Origin: an uncultured Oscillospiraceae bacterium
GTDB taxonomy: Bacteria > Bacillota > Clostridia > Oscillospirales > Acutalibacteraceae
Assembly: GCA_900539845.1 (NCBI GenBank)
Contig: UQDP01000012.1
Location: 1-64,000 of the forward strand
Direction: 5' to 3'
Length of the DNA stretch: 64,000 nucleotides
Part shown: positions 52,697 through 62,134 of the stretch, piece after piece
Numbering within the stretch: the stretch's first letter is position 1
Layout: each line of letters begins with the position of its first letter
Made by a program: the position numbers and the translations under genes
The notes under the pieces: generated by a model
What the model was told of the DNA's origin: nothing
The model's database searches: none
What the model saw: only the letters and a program-made list of their open reading frames with translations

Positions 52697-53902
52697 TTGA
52701 ATACATATGCAACCTATTTTGTGAATGATGAAAAAACTCCTTTAAGATACGGCGAAATCAACCTTATAAATCCAAAAAGAAAGCGGCTGAGGGGCGAACA
52801 GGAAAAGGAGGGCATTGAAGCATATCCCGTTTTCTGCGGCTTCTGCGGCACGGATTTTGAACTCATGAAAATGGGCAGGGCCGGTGCGCTTTCGCCTAAG
52901 TTCCCGCAGGGGGAAACCAGACTCATAAACGGTCATGAAGGCGTTGTATGGGTGCCGGATGAAAAGCGTTTCGCCATTGTGCTGATCCGGGGGGGAGACA
53001 GCTTCGATCCAACGCGTTTCACAGAGGACGAAAGCTATTTTGAATACGGCTGTGATAAGGCGGACGGTATATTCTGCGATAAGGGCTATTTTAATCCCGA
53101 TATGCTGCTGCATCTGCCTGCAAAATATGAAAAGCTTGAAAAACTTCCCTTGTCTCTGGCAAAGAAACTTGTTTTCTCAGATCCTTATGCCTGCGCGATA
53201 TTCCAGCACGAAAGAATGTGCGATATCGGTGAGGCGCAGAATTTCAGAGTGATCATGGCGCGTGAAAAGTGCAGCGAACAGGAAGCAAGGGCAGCCGCAA
53301 AGGAGGAAACCTTTGACCGCACGGTGATCTTCGGGCTCGGAACCACCGGCCTGTTTATAGGAGATCAGATAAGGCGCAATCATAAGAATGCAAAGATCCT
53401 TTTTGTTGCAAGAAGTGCTGCGGATTCGGAAAAAGCAAAATTTGCAGCGGAAACCGTAAAGGCTGATTATCTTTGCACAAATAATCTCAGTGAAAAGGAA
53501 ACTGCCGAAGAGATCATACGGTGTCTCGGCGGCACGGCAAGTGTGTTTGTGGGCACCAGCGGCACAAATGTAGAGCATGCAGTGGCTTTTGAGCAAGGCG
53601 TTCTTGGCTGCAACGGCATTTACAACAGCTTTTCGCTCGGCCCCAAGGTGCGTTTTGATACAATGCCGTTCGGTTTTAAAAACCATGTTATCTTGTCATC
53701 CATAAATTTCACGCAGAAACATATGCAAGAGGCTATTTCCATCCTCTGCGAAAGCAGATTTGATGCGTTAGTGAAGCTGATTGATAAGGATGAATTTATA
53801 TCGGATCCGATCGGCGCCTACGAAAACAAGATATACAGCAAGGGTGCGCCGCTGAAAACAGCTGTGATATGGAACAAAGACTATATAAACGAGGGAGAAT
53901 AA
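52697..53902 (+). CDS. Zinc-type alcohol/sugar dehydrogenase (glucose-dehydrogenase-like)
   Basis: The 401-residue protein fits the medium-chain dehydrogenase superfamily in a divergent form. The catalytic zinc site is recognisable as CGFCGTDFELM and GHEGVVW, and the Rossmann motif as VIFGLGTTGLFIG (about 213-225). The four-cysteine structural zinc lobe is absent. The layout resembles archaeal and related glucose dehydrogenases. Start is TTG 52697 after AAAGGCGG. The following gene is a second, classical member of the superfamily, so the two may oxidise different carbons or different sugars. Substrate L-fucose is an inference from context. Confidence 0.8.
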   Translation: MNTYATYFVNDEKTPLRYGEINLINPKRKRLRGEQEKEGIEAYPVFCGFCGTDFELMKMGRAGALSPKFPQGETRLINGHEGVVWVPDEKRFAIVLIRGGDSFDPTRFTEDESYFEYGCDKADGIFCDKGYFNPDMLLHLPAKYEKLEKLPLSLAKKLVFSDPYACAIFQHERMCDIGEAQNFRVIMAREKCSEQEARAAAKEETFDRTVIFGLGTTGLFIGDQIRRNHKNAKILFVARSAADSEKAKFAAETVKADYLCTNNLSEKETAEEIIRCLGGTASVFVGTSGTNVEHAVAFEQGVLGCNGIYNSFSLGPKVRFDTMPFGFKNHVILSSINFTQKHMQEAISILCESRFDALVKLIDKDEFISDPIGAYENKIYSKGAPLKTAVIWNKDYINEGE

Positions 53903-54928
53903 ATGAAAGCGATTCAGATTACACAACCCGGTGAGGTAAAGCTTATAGAAAAAGAAATGCCTGTGCGCAAAAGCGGCGAGGCGCTTTTGAAGGTGCAGTA
54001 CTGCGGAATATGCGGAGCAGACGTTGCGTCTTTCACGGGAAATCAGCCGTTTACGACTTATCCGAGGATACCCGGTCACGAGTTTTCGGCACAGATCGTT
54101 GAGATAGACGAGAATGACCAAGGATTTAAAAGCGGCGATATTATCACGGCCAACCCGTATTTTAACTGCGGTGAATGTTATGCCTGCAAACGCGGAATCG
54201 TGAATGCCTGCACCGATAATCAAACAATGGGCGTTCAGCGTGACGGCAGTTTTCAGGAATATATCACAATGCCTGTTGAAAGGCTTATAGACGGCAAAGG
54301 TCTGTCTGCAAAAGAGCTTGCGCTGATTGAGCCGTTTTCCATAAGCTGTCATGCTCTGTCAAGGGCAGAGGTCAGGAAGGGCGATAATCTGCTGATCATG
54401 GGCGCTGGTCCTATCGGGCTTTTTGCGCTGATCAAGGCTAAATCCATGGGCGCAAGAGTGCTGATTGCCGATATGCTGAATAACCGCCTTGCGCTTGCCA
54501 GGGATTACGGCGCGGACTGTATTGTCAATGTGAAAGAAACGGATCTGCACACTGCCTGTGAGAAATTCACAAACGGCAACGGTTTTGATGTTTGTGTTGA
54601 GGCATGCGGCGCTCCCGAAACGTTTTTGTCCTGCATTGACGAAGCCGCGCACGGCGCGAATATCATACTGATAGGAAACGGAAAAAGAGAGACCACTTTC
54701 GTTCATTCTGTCATACTCAAAAAAGAACTCAACCTTTTCGGCAGCCGCAACTCTTTCACAAAGGATTTTGAAGAACTGATTGAGCTTGTTTCAAGCGGCA
54801 GTGTAGATATTTTGAAAATGGTGAGCGGCGTGTATGATAAGGAAAACGCGGCAGATGCGTTTGATGCTCTTGTGCACAACGACGGCTCTCTTGCCAAACT
54901 GCTTATTAAAATGGACGGTACACTCTGA
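53903..54928 (+). CDS. Zinc-dependent medium-chain dehydrogenase (sorbitol/threonine dehydrogenase-like)
   Basis: This 341-residue protein has the catalytic zinc ligands Cys 37 (YCGICGAD) and His 59-Glu 60 (PGHEF), structural zinc cysteines 89, 92, 95 and 103 (NCGECYACKRGIVNAC), and the NAD-binding loop MGAGPIGLFALI. Family members oxidise polyols or sugars with NAD or NADP. It directly follows another dehydrogenase and is coupled by overlap to an amidohydrolase that resembles sugar lactonases. A role as L-fucose or L-fuconate-pathway dehydrogenase is reasonable but unproven. Confidence 0.9.
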   Translation: MKAIQITQPGEVKLIEKEMPVRKSGEALLKVQYCGICGADVASFTGNQPFTTYPRIPGHEFSAQIVEIDENDQGFKSGDIITANPYFNCGECYACKRGIVNACTDNQTMGVQRDGSFQEYITMPVERLIDGKGLSAKELALIEPFSISCHALSRAEVRKGDNLLIMGAGPIGLFALIKAKSMGARVLIADMLNNRLALARDYGADCIVNVKETDLHTACEKFTNGNGFDVCVEACGAPETFLSCIDEAAHGANIILIGNGKRETTFVHSVILKKELNLFGSRNSFTKDFEELIELVSSGSVDILKMVSGVYDKENAADAFDALVHNDGSLAKLLIKMDGTL

Positions 54929-55803
54929 TGATCATTGACGCGCACACGCATCTGTGGAAAAAGCAGGAAGGGCGGGTAGACGGAAAACCTGTTGTTCCGC
55001 TTGAAAACGGAAAAAGCGATTTCGGAGGCGAGATACGGCAGATGATGCCGCCGTATATGCTGAACTGCGAAAACAATGCCGAAATGCTCATATCCAATAT
55101 GGATTATGCCTGCGTTAACGGCGCTGTGATAACGCAGGAGGAGATAGACGGAAATCAGGATAATTATCTGCTTTCTGTTAAGGAAAAATATCCGAACAGA
55201 ATTAAAATTTGCAGCCTTTATGAAGAGGGAAAACCGTTCAGAACGGATGGCTTTGACGGAATTAAGATATGCGCGGGCAGATTGCCCACGCAGGATCTTA
55301 CAAAGCATTTTCACGTGTTTGAAACGGCGGCGGAGAAGAACCTGTTTCTTTCCATCGATATGGCGGACGGAGATAAACAGACAGGTTCGCTGCTTGAAAT
55401 GATACAGCAGTATCCCGATCTTAGGATAGCAATAGGTCATTTCGGTATGGTAACAAGAAAAGGCTGGAAAGAGCAGATAAAGCTGGCGCGGAATAGAAAT
55501 GTTTACATTGAAAGCGGCGGAATAACCTGGCTCTTTAACAGCGAATTCTATCCGTTTGTGTCCGCAGTCAAAGCGATTAAAGAAGCGGCGGAGATTTGCG
55601 GCTTTGATAAACTGATGTGGGGCAGCGATTATCCGCGCACCATGGTTGAAATCACATATAAGATGAGTTTTGATTTTATTCAGAAATCGTGGGAACTTAC
55701 AGATCTCGAAAAACAGAAATTTTTATTTGAGAATGCACGGCATTTTTATAAATTCGGCAGTTTTGAACCGCTGTCACGCCCGAAGAATATGCTGGAGGAC
55801 TGA
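54928..55803 (+). CDS. Amidohydrolase-2 family protein (candidate fuconolactonase)
   Basis: The 291-residue protein is a metal-dependent TIM-barrel hydrolase: DAHTHLW (3-10), IAIGHFGMV and LMWGSDYPR with the catalytic Asp. This family includes L-fucono-1,5-lactone, L-rhamnono-lactone and 2-pyrone-4,6-dicarboxylate hydrolases. Its ATG overlaps the stop region of the dehydrogenase. Together with FucU and that dehydrogenase it would give the first steps of non-phosphorylating fucose breakdown: mutarotation, oxidation to the lactone, hydrolysis to L-fuconate. The later steps are not encoded in the window. Confidence 0.82.
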   Translation: MIIDAHTHLWKKQEGRVDGKPVVPLENGKSDFGGEIRQMMPPYMLNCENNAEMLISNMDYACVNGAVITQEEIDGNQDNYLLSVKEKYPNRIKICSLYEEGKPFRTDGFDGIKICAGRLPTQDLTKHFHVFETAAEKNLFLSIDMADGDKQTGSLLEMIQQYPDLRIAIGHFGMVTRKGWKEQIKLARNRNVYIESGGITWLFNSEFYPFVSAVKAIKEAAEICGFDKLMWGSDYPRTMVEITYKMSFDFIQKSWELTDLEKQKFLFENARHFYKFGSFEPLSRPKNMLED

Positions 55804-55805
55804 AA

Positions 55806-57284
55806 ATGACCGATAAACAGAAAAAAGATTATCTTGCAAAAATAGATGAGGTAAACAAGCAGGGGAAATATAAGCCGGATTGGCAGAGCCTTTCGGAATA
55901 TCCCGTTCCAAAGTGGTATAAAGAGGCTAAATTCGGTATTTTTATCCACTGGGGAATTTACAGCGTGCCCGCGTTTTTCAGCGAGTGGTACTGCCGCATG
56001 ATGTATTGGAAAGGCAATCCCACGCACTGGCATCACCTAAGGAAATACGGCAAAGCTTTCAATTACCGTGATTTTATCCCGATGTTTAAGGCGGAGAAGT
56101 TCAATGCCGATGAATGGGCAAGGTTCATCAAGGCAAGCGGCGCTAAATTCGCGATGCCCGTGGGCGAGCACCACGACGGCTTTAAGATGTATAACAGCGA
56201 TCTGAGCGAATGGAACTCCGTTCATATGGGGCCGAAAAGAGATATACTCGGCGAGCTTAAAGAGGCGTTTGAAAAGAATGGAATCATTTTTTCAACGTCA
56301 AGTCACCGCGCGGAGCATTTCTGGTTTTTAAACGGCGGCGCAACTGTGGGCTACAAAAACGAAACGCAGGATGAAGAATACCGCGAGCTTTACGGCGAAT
56401 GCAGCAATGTATATAAACGCAACGATCTTTTTACGATGCTCAAACAGGAACATGGAATCGAACCCAGCAGGGAATGGCTTGAGGACTGGCTCGTTTCCTC
56501 ATGTGATCTGATAGACCGATATCAGCCCGCGTCGCTCTTTTTTGACTGGTGGGTATCACACAGGGCATTCAGACCGTATATGAAAAAATTTCTTGCCTAT
56601 TATTACAACCGCTCTGCCGAGTGGGGCAAAGAGGTGTGCGTATATTATAAATCTGACGCAGTAATGTATAACTGCGCGATCTTTGACAGGGAACGCGGTC
56701 AGCTGGAGAATATAAGCCCGTATATATGGCAGGGTGAAACGTCAACAGCATATAACTCTTGGAGCTATTGCACAACAAATCATTTTAAAAAGCCGGAGAT
56801 CATAGCCTGCAACCTGCTGGACGTTATTTCCAAGAACGGCTGTTTCGTGCTCAATTTGGGTCCGAAAGCGGACGGAACTTTCTGCCTTGAGGAAAAGTAT
56901 ATTATTTCCGAGATAGGTAAATGGACAAAGAAAAACGAAGAGGCTATATGGGGAACACAGCCGTATAAAGTGTTCGGCGAAGGCAAAAAGCAAAAGGGCG
57001 GTTCTTTTACGGAGCACTTCAGCTATACTCCGAATGATTACCGTTTCACTTGTAAGACCGGCGCGGTCTATGCCTTTGCGCTCAAGCCCAAGGGAAAGTC
57101 TGAATTCAGAATTAAAACGCTTGGCGATACGATGGATACATTTCACTGCGTCATTAAAAACATTTTTGTTCTGGGCAGTGATGTAAAAGTGCATTATTCT
57201 CAGGATAAAAAGAGCCTTACCATAAAAACAGATAAAAAAATAACGGATTCAATGCCTGTGTGCTTTAAAATTGAGGTGGACTGA
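55806..57284 (+). CDS. Alpha-L-fucosidase, GH29
   Basis: The 492-residue protein has the classical GH29 layout with IPKWYKEAKFGIFIHWG-like N terminus (here VPKWYKEAKFGIFIHWGIYS), PVGEHHDGFKMYN, nucleophile Asp in SLFFDWWVS and VLNLGPKADGTF, and a C-terminal beta-sandwich. It is closer to long eukaryotic-type GH29 enzymes than are the three leftward copies. No signal peptide. GGAGGAC precedes the ATG. It is coupled to the next gene (TGATG). Confidence 0.94.
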   Translation: MTDKQKKDYLAKIDEVNKQGKYKPDWQSLSEYPVPKWYKEAKFGIFIHWGIYSVPAFFSEWYCRMMYWKGNPTHWHHLRKYGKAFNYRDFIPMFKAEKFNADEWARFIKASGAKFAMPVGEHHDGFKMYNSDLSEWNSVHMGPKRDILGELKEAFEKNGIIFSTSSHRAEHFWFLNGGATVGYKNETQDEEYRELYGECSNVYKRNDLFTMLKQEHGIEPSREWLEDWLVSSCDLIDRYQPASLFFDWWVSHRAFRPYMKKFLAYYYNRSAEWGKEVCVYYKSDAVMYNCAIFDRERGQLENISPYIWQGETSTAYNSWSYCTTNHFKKPEIIACNLLDVISKNGCFVLNLGPKADGTFCLEEKYIISEIGKWTKKNEEAIWGTQPYKVFGEGKKQKGGSFTEHFSYTPNDYRFTCKTGAVYAFALKPKGKSEFRIKTLGDTMDTFHCVIKNIFVLGSDVKVHYSQDKKSLTIKTDKKITDSMPVCFKIEVD

Positions 57285-59161
57285 TGAAAAAAAGCAACAT
57301 TAAATTAAGCATCAATGAACTTACGGGAGATTATGAAATCAAACACAAGGGCTTTTCGTGGATCAGCGACGGCAGACGCCCTTATATCATCCTGCGCAGA
57401 AAAGCAGGAAATAAATATATCAGCACATACAGGCCGCTCTATTCCGCGCTGAAGAGAACTTTTGAGTATTCGGACGATCAGATCGTTACACACCTGAGCA
57501 ATTATGTTGCTTTCGGCAGAAAGCTGGACTTCACGCTTGTGCTCACGGCGAAAATTACGGGCTGTGACACGGTTGAATTTTCACTTAAAGCCGAAAATGA
57601 AACCGGATACGATATCCGCGCGGTATATTTCCCCGCGCCGTTCAATTCAAAGACGAAGGGTGCAAAATCCTACCATGTGGACGCGATGCGGCAGGGCTTC
57701 CTGATGCCGGACGGTTATAAGAAAAACATTCTTTCAACGATCGGATTTGAGCATTATCTCAGAAAGATCAACACGGGCGACTGCTATATGCCGTTCTGGG
57801 GCAGGGTCTGCGACGGACATGGCTTTTGTGCGATAGCCGAAACCCCGTATGACGCCTGCATGTTTTCCTCTATCGGAAGAAGAAACGCATTTGTTAACTC
57901 CGTTCACTGGTGCTCTTCTTTGGGCAAGCTTTCTTATGAGCGAAAACTGCGTTTCATTTTCCATGATAAATGTGATTACAACACAATTGCTAAAGATTAC
58001 AGAAGCTATTTGATTGAAACCGGTCAGTTTGTATCGATAGAAGACAAGATCAGGAAAAATAAAAATATAGAAAAAATGATCGGAACGCCCGTTTTGCACC
58101 ACAGAATCTTTACCAATATTCAGCCTGCGTCCAAATTCTATAAGAAGAACGGCGACAATCAAAAACTGATGGCAACCTTTGATCAGCGTGCGCAGCAACT
58201 TGAAAAGATCAAAGAAATGGGTCTTGAAAAGCTGTATATACATACGGACGGCTGGGGCAAACTGGGCTATGACAACAATCATCCCTACATTCTTCCGCCC
58301 TGTCCGCAGGCAGGCGGCTGGTCGGGGCTGAAAAATCTGGCGGACACCTGCCGCCGGCTCGGTTACATTTTTGCGCTTCATGATCAGTACAGGGACTTTT
58401 ACTATACTTCTCCTGTTTATGATAAAGAAAAGGCGGTAACGAATATCGACGGCTCCCATCCGTATTGCTCCATATGGGACGGCGGTGAGCATACCTTCCT
58501 TTGTGCCTCGCAGGCGCCCGCTTTTGTTAAAAAAACATACACGGAGCTTGAAGAGCATGATATTGATGTTCAGGGCGCTTATCTTGATGTGTTTTCCGTT
58601 ATGTGGGGAGATGAATGCTTCCATCCGAATCACACGATCACAAGAGAGAAAAGCATAAAGCACCGTGGCGAATGCTTCGATTATCTCAATGATAAAGGGT
58701 TGATTATGTCCTCGGAGGAGCCTGCCATGCAGCTGCTTGATAAGATTGCGCTTGTTCACCACGGTCCTTATACTTTAAGACCGCAGGAGGACGGTCAGGC
58801 GGTCGGCATACCCGTTCCGCTAGGCAGCCTTGTTTATCACGACTGCATACTCATCCCGTGGAACTGGTGGCACAATTGGGGCATTCCCAGGGGCGAGAGC
58901 GGTGTCATGCACTGCGCGCTGAATGCAGGCCTTCCGTATTTTCATCCGTTCAATGAAAGTGAAACGCAGCTGATCTCGGATGATGCACTCAAAGCGGAGA
59001 TCAAAGAGGTCAAGGAGCTTGCACAGATTCAGGCGAAGCTGTATAACAAGGAAATGGTAAAGCATGAATTTGTGGGCAGCTTCAGCTGCCAAAAAGCCAT
59101 TTATTCGGACGGCACGGTCATAACAGTCGATTTCAAAAACAATACATATGAGGTAAAATAA
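57284..59161 (+). CDS. Putative glycosidase with GH101/GH129-like barrel (DUF5696-like)
   Basis: The 625-residue protein has an N-terminal beta-sandwich domain (about 1-245) and a TIM barrel. The barrel has YIHTDGWGKLGYDNNHP, IFALHDQYRDFY, candidate nucleophile Asp in GAYLDVFSVMWGDE and candidate Glu in LIMSSEEP. The order of these motifs resembles GH101 and GH129, which act on alpha-GalNAc of O-glycans. It is not a paralogue of the two compact GH101-like enzymes at the sequence level I can see, but shares the same logic. No signal peptide. Family placement is tentative. Confidence 0.65.
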   Translation: MKKSNIKLSINELTGDYEIKHKGFSWISDGRRPYIILRRKAGNKYISTYRPLYSALKRTFEYSDDQIVTHLSNYVAFGRKLDFTLVLTAKITGCDTVEFSLKAENETGYDIRAVYFPAPFNSKTKGAKSYHVDAMRQGFLMPDGYKKNILSTIGFEHYLRKINTGDCYMPFWGRVCDGHGFCAIAETPYDACMFSSIGRRNAFVNSVHWCSSLGKLSYERKLRFIFHDKCDYNTIAKDYRSYLIETGQFVSIEDKIRKNKNIEKMIGTPVLHHRIFTNIQPASKFYKKNGDNQKLMATFDQRAQQLEKIKEMGLEKLYIHTDGWGKLGYDNNHPYILPPCPQAGGWSGLKNLADTCRRLGYIFALHDQYRDFYYTSPVYDKEKAVTNIDGSHPYCSIWDGGEHTFLCASQAPAFVKKTYTELEEHDIDVQGAYLDVFSVMWGDECFHPNHTITREKSIKHRGECFDYLNDKGLIMSSEEPAMQLLDKIALVHHGPYTLRPQEDGQAVGIPVPLGSLVYHDCILIPWNWWHNWGIPRGESGVMHCALNAGLPYFHPFNESETQLISDDALKAEIKEVKELAQIQAKLYNKEMVKHEFVGSFSCQKAIYSDGTVITVDFKNNTYEVK

Positions 59162-59164
59162 TTT

Positions 59165-61072
59165 ATGCTGACATTCACAAAAAAACAGTTCAAATGCAGC
59201 ACAATGAAACAGCAAGCTGTATTGCCGCCGCTTTCTTACGAGAGGGAAGCGCTGAAGTTCAGATCCACGATTCAAGATTACGACGGTCTGTATATAGGTT
59301 ACGGAACACGCGAAACGGCATATCCGTATACGGATCAGAATCTATATGAGGATGAAACGGAACAAGAACTGCCGGTTGCGGTTCTTGAAAATGAATTTCT
59401 GTACGCAGAATTTCTGCCCACTCTGGGAGCAAGGCTCTGGAAGCTTTATGATAAGAAACACAAAAGGGATATATTGTATACCAATGACGTCATCCGTTTT
59501 CGCAATCTCAGTATACGCAACGCATGGTTTTCGGGCGGCGTTGAGTGGAACTGCGCGGTGATCGGTCATACGCCGTTTACCTGCTCGCCTATATATACGG
59601 CAAAAGTAACAGGAAAAAACGGGGAAGAAGTGCTGCGCTTTTATGAGTTTGAACGCGTAAGAGGTATTTATTATCAGATGGATTTCTGGCTTGACAGAAA
59701 TGTGCTGATGTCCTGCGTCAGAATAACGAACCCCAACGATGAGGTTGTTCCGATGTATTGGTGGAGCAATATGGCAACGCCGGAATATAAAGGCGGCAGA
59801 GTCGTTGTGCCGGCGGACAGTGCGTATAATAACTCGGATGGTATGGGCATAAAGAAATCCGAAATACCCATTGATGAGGGCATAGATGTTTCTTATCCCG
59901 AAAACATTCCAAACACGATAGATTATTTTTACGATATAGATAAAAACGAAAACAAATTTATTGCAAATGTGGATGCAGACGGTTTCGGCCTTTTGCAGTT
60001 CTCCGGCAACAGAATGAAAGGCAGAAAGCTGTTTTCATGGGGGCATATCAAAGGCTCGGAACACTGGCAGAATATACTGACCGATAAAGCCGGATGGTAT
60101 GTTGAGATCCAGGCAGGGCTTGGCAAAACACAGTATGAATGCCTGCCGATGCCGCCTAAAACGGTGTGGAGCTTTATGGAGTGCTACACGCTTGCCGATA
60201 TCGGAAAGAGCAGTGTTCAAAAGCCGTATGACGAGCTTGTGCAGAGTGTTAATGATAAGGTAAACAGCCTGTATTCATCCGATGCGCTTGACAGGCTGTG
60301 CAAAGAGGCGGAAAGCGATATCTCTCTTCAGAAAGGCGAGCTCGTGTTCAGCGGCAGCGGTTTCGGCTATGTGAACGGTATGCTTCTGCAAAATGTGCCC
60401 GAGCAGCTTGCGTTCACTGCCGAAGACGATGCAAGGGAATGGATAGATTTTGTGAATAACGGCACATTTTCGGGCACTGCAAGCTCCTTTGCTTTCGGGG
60501 ACGCAATGAAAGGCAGGCTTTCAGAAGCTCTCGGCGGTCAGGACTGGCAGGTTCCTTATCAGCTTGCTCTGATTGCTTATGACGGCAGAGATTTTGAAAG
60601 CGCGAAAACATTGTGTGAGCAAAGTCTGATATTGGATAACAATTATCTCAATAATCATCTTTATGCTGCGCTCCTTTATCAGCAGAATAAACCGTTTTCG
60701 TATTTTGCTCTTAAATGTCTCAGGCTGAAAAAGGATGATTATTCCGTTTGTGAAAGCATCTTCAGGCTGCTGCTTAAAGGCGAATGCTATAATGAAGTCA
60801 TCCATGTGTTTGCCGAGATCGGCGAGAATCTGAAACATTCACCCAGGCTGAATATGTACCTGGCAATGGCATATCTCAGATCGGGAGATGCGGATACAGC
60901 CGAAGAGGTACTGCTTCGGGACGGCGGATTGAAGCTGCTTGATTTCCGCGAGGGAGATAAGTTCCTCGATACGCTCTATAAAGGTATAAGAAAAGAAAAA
61001 TACGGCGAAAAAGAGAATGAGGTTATTGTTCCCGAGCAATTTGACTTCATTGTTTTCAAACCGAAGAATTAA
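59165..61072 (+). CDS. DUF5107 protein with short helical repeat region
   Basis: A 635-residue protein whose first roughly 385 residues repeat the DUF5107 pattern of the protein at 48384-51608: LPTLGARLWKLYD, AWFSGGVEWNCAVIGHTP and YWWSNMATPEYKGG. The last about 230 residues contain TPR-like helices (AYDGRDFESAKTLCEQSL). No signal peptide. Function unknown to me; the shared SGGxExN motif with an invariant Glu makes a carbohydrate-active role plausible. GAGGT lies ahead of the ATG. Part of the rightward operon. Confidence 0.82.
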   Translation: MLTFTKKQFKCSTMKQQAVLPPLSYEREALKFRSTIQDYDGLYIGYGTRETAYPYTDQNLYEDETEQELPVAVLENEFLYAEFLPTLGARLWKLYDKKHKRDILYTNDVIRFRNLSIRNAWFSGGVEWNCAVIGHTPFTCSPIYTAKVTGKNGEEVLRFYEFERVRGIYYQMDFWLDRNVLMSCVRITNPNDEVVPMYWWSNMATPEYKGGRVVVPADSAYNNSDGMGIKKSEIPIDEGIDVSYPENIPNTIDYFYDIDKNENKFIANVDADGFGLLQFSGNRMKGRKLFSWGHIKGSEHWQNILTDKAGWYVEIQAGLGKTQYECLPMPPKTVWSFMECYTLADIGKSSVQKPYDELVQSVNDKVNSLYSSDALDRLCKEAESDISLQKGELVFSGSGFGYVNGMLLQNVPEQLAFTAEDDAREWIDFVNNGTFSGTASSFAFGDAMKGRLSEALGGQDWQVPYQLALIAYDGRDFESAKTLCEQSLILDNNYLNNHLYAALLYQQNKPFSYFALKCLRLKKDDYSVCESIFRLLLKGECYNEVIHVFAEIGENLKHSPRLNMYLAMAYLRSGDADTAEEVLLRDGGLKLLDFREGDKFLDTLYKGIRKEKYGEKENEVIVPEQFDFIVFKPKN

Positions 61073-61084
61073 GGGAGAATTACT

Positions 61085-62134
61085 ATGAAAAAAGGGGTAA
61101 AAGTTTTACTTTGCGTTTTGCTTGCGGTTGTTTTGGTTGTGTGTTCCGTATTTGCGTTTGTGGGGCTTTACGGAAAAGATTATGAAAGGGCTGACGATAC
61201 CGTGTATTCCGTGCTTCAGGTAACCGATGTACATATTTTAAACGATGAAAAAAAGGACGCCAAGGCGTTTAAAACGATCACGGCTATGGTAGAGGCGTCA
61301 GAGCCCGATATGATCGTTGTAACGGGCGATGTTACAAGTGAAAAAGAGAATTTCACCGCTTTTAAAACATTCTGCACATTTATGGAAGAATTCAACATTC
61401 CGTGGGCCTTCGTGTTCGGAAATCACGAAGGGCTTGATATTGCCTATGAGCCGGGAGAAGTGCTTGATCCCGAAAAGATTGCCGATAAGCAGACTTTGAG
61501 CGATTACCTTGAATCGCTTGACAACTGTATCTATGAGCGCGGCGATGAGAATGTGGACGGTATGGGCAATTATTATTACAACGTAACAGATGAAAACGGC
61601 AAGGTCATAACCTCGCTGATTATGATGGACAGCCACAGCTATGACGAGGAAAACGAGGGCTACGACCACTTCCACGAAAATCAGGTCGAGTGGTATGAAA
61701 ACACCATTAAATCAATTGCCAAAGAGGTGAACGGCGATGAAACAAAGGTAGTTCCGTCGCTTGCGTTTTTCCATGTTCCGATGCAGGAATACAGAACGGG
61801 ATATGACGAGGCAAAGGGTACGGATAAACGCCTTTGGGGATACCGTTTTGAGGGCGAGGGATGCCCTGCTGTTGACGATCAGATGTTTGAAAAGATGGTC
61901 GAGCTCGGTTCAACAAAAGGCTGCTTCGCCGGTCATGATCATATGAACAATTACGAGGTGGAATATCAGGGAATACGCCTTGCTTACGGTCTCTCCTGCG
62001 ACCACAATATTTATGTGGTTCCGCTTCGCGGCGGCAAGCTTATTGATATCAAAGAGGACGGCAGTTTCACCACGCGCGCGCTTTTCCGCCACAGGGCAAT
62101 GAGCGGTATAACCTTTGGAAAAGAGGTTAAATGA
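61085..62134 (+). CDS. Membrane-anchored metallophosphoesterase, second paralogue
   Basis: A 349-residue protein with a hydrophobic N-terminal segment (about 5-29) that is a signal or anchor, and phosphoesterase ligands in VTDVHIL, VTGDVTSE, FGNHEGL, HVPMQEY and AGHDHMNN. It has the same layout as the protein at 51612-52676, with about the same length. It overlaps the next gene by four bases. Together they are the only glycan-locus proteins with evident export signals. Confidence 0.88.
   Translation: MKKGVKVLLCVLLAVVLVVCSVFAFVGLYGKDYERADDTVYSVLQVTDVHILNDEKKDAKAFKTITAMVEASEPDMIVVTGDVTSEKENFTAFKTFCTFMEEFNIPWAFVFGNHEGLDIAYEPGEVLDPEKIADKQTLSDYLESLDNCIYERGDENVDGMGNYYYNVTDENGKVITSLIMMDSHSYDEENEGYDHFHENQVEWYENTIKSIAKEVNGDETKVVPSLAFFHVPMQEYRTGYDEAKGTDKRLWGYRFEGEGCPAVDDQMFEKMVELGSTKGCFAGHDHMNNYEVEYQGIRLAYGLSCDHNIYVVPLRGGKLIDIKEDGSFTTRALFRHRAMSGITFGKEVK

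Noticed and set aside
57734..58762. 342-codon open frame on the minus strand
   Set aside because: Antisense shadow of the barrel enzyme at 57284-59161; composition effect only.
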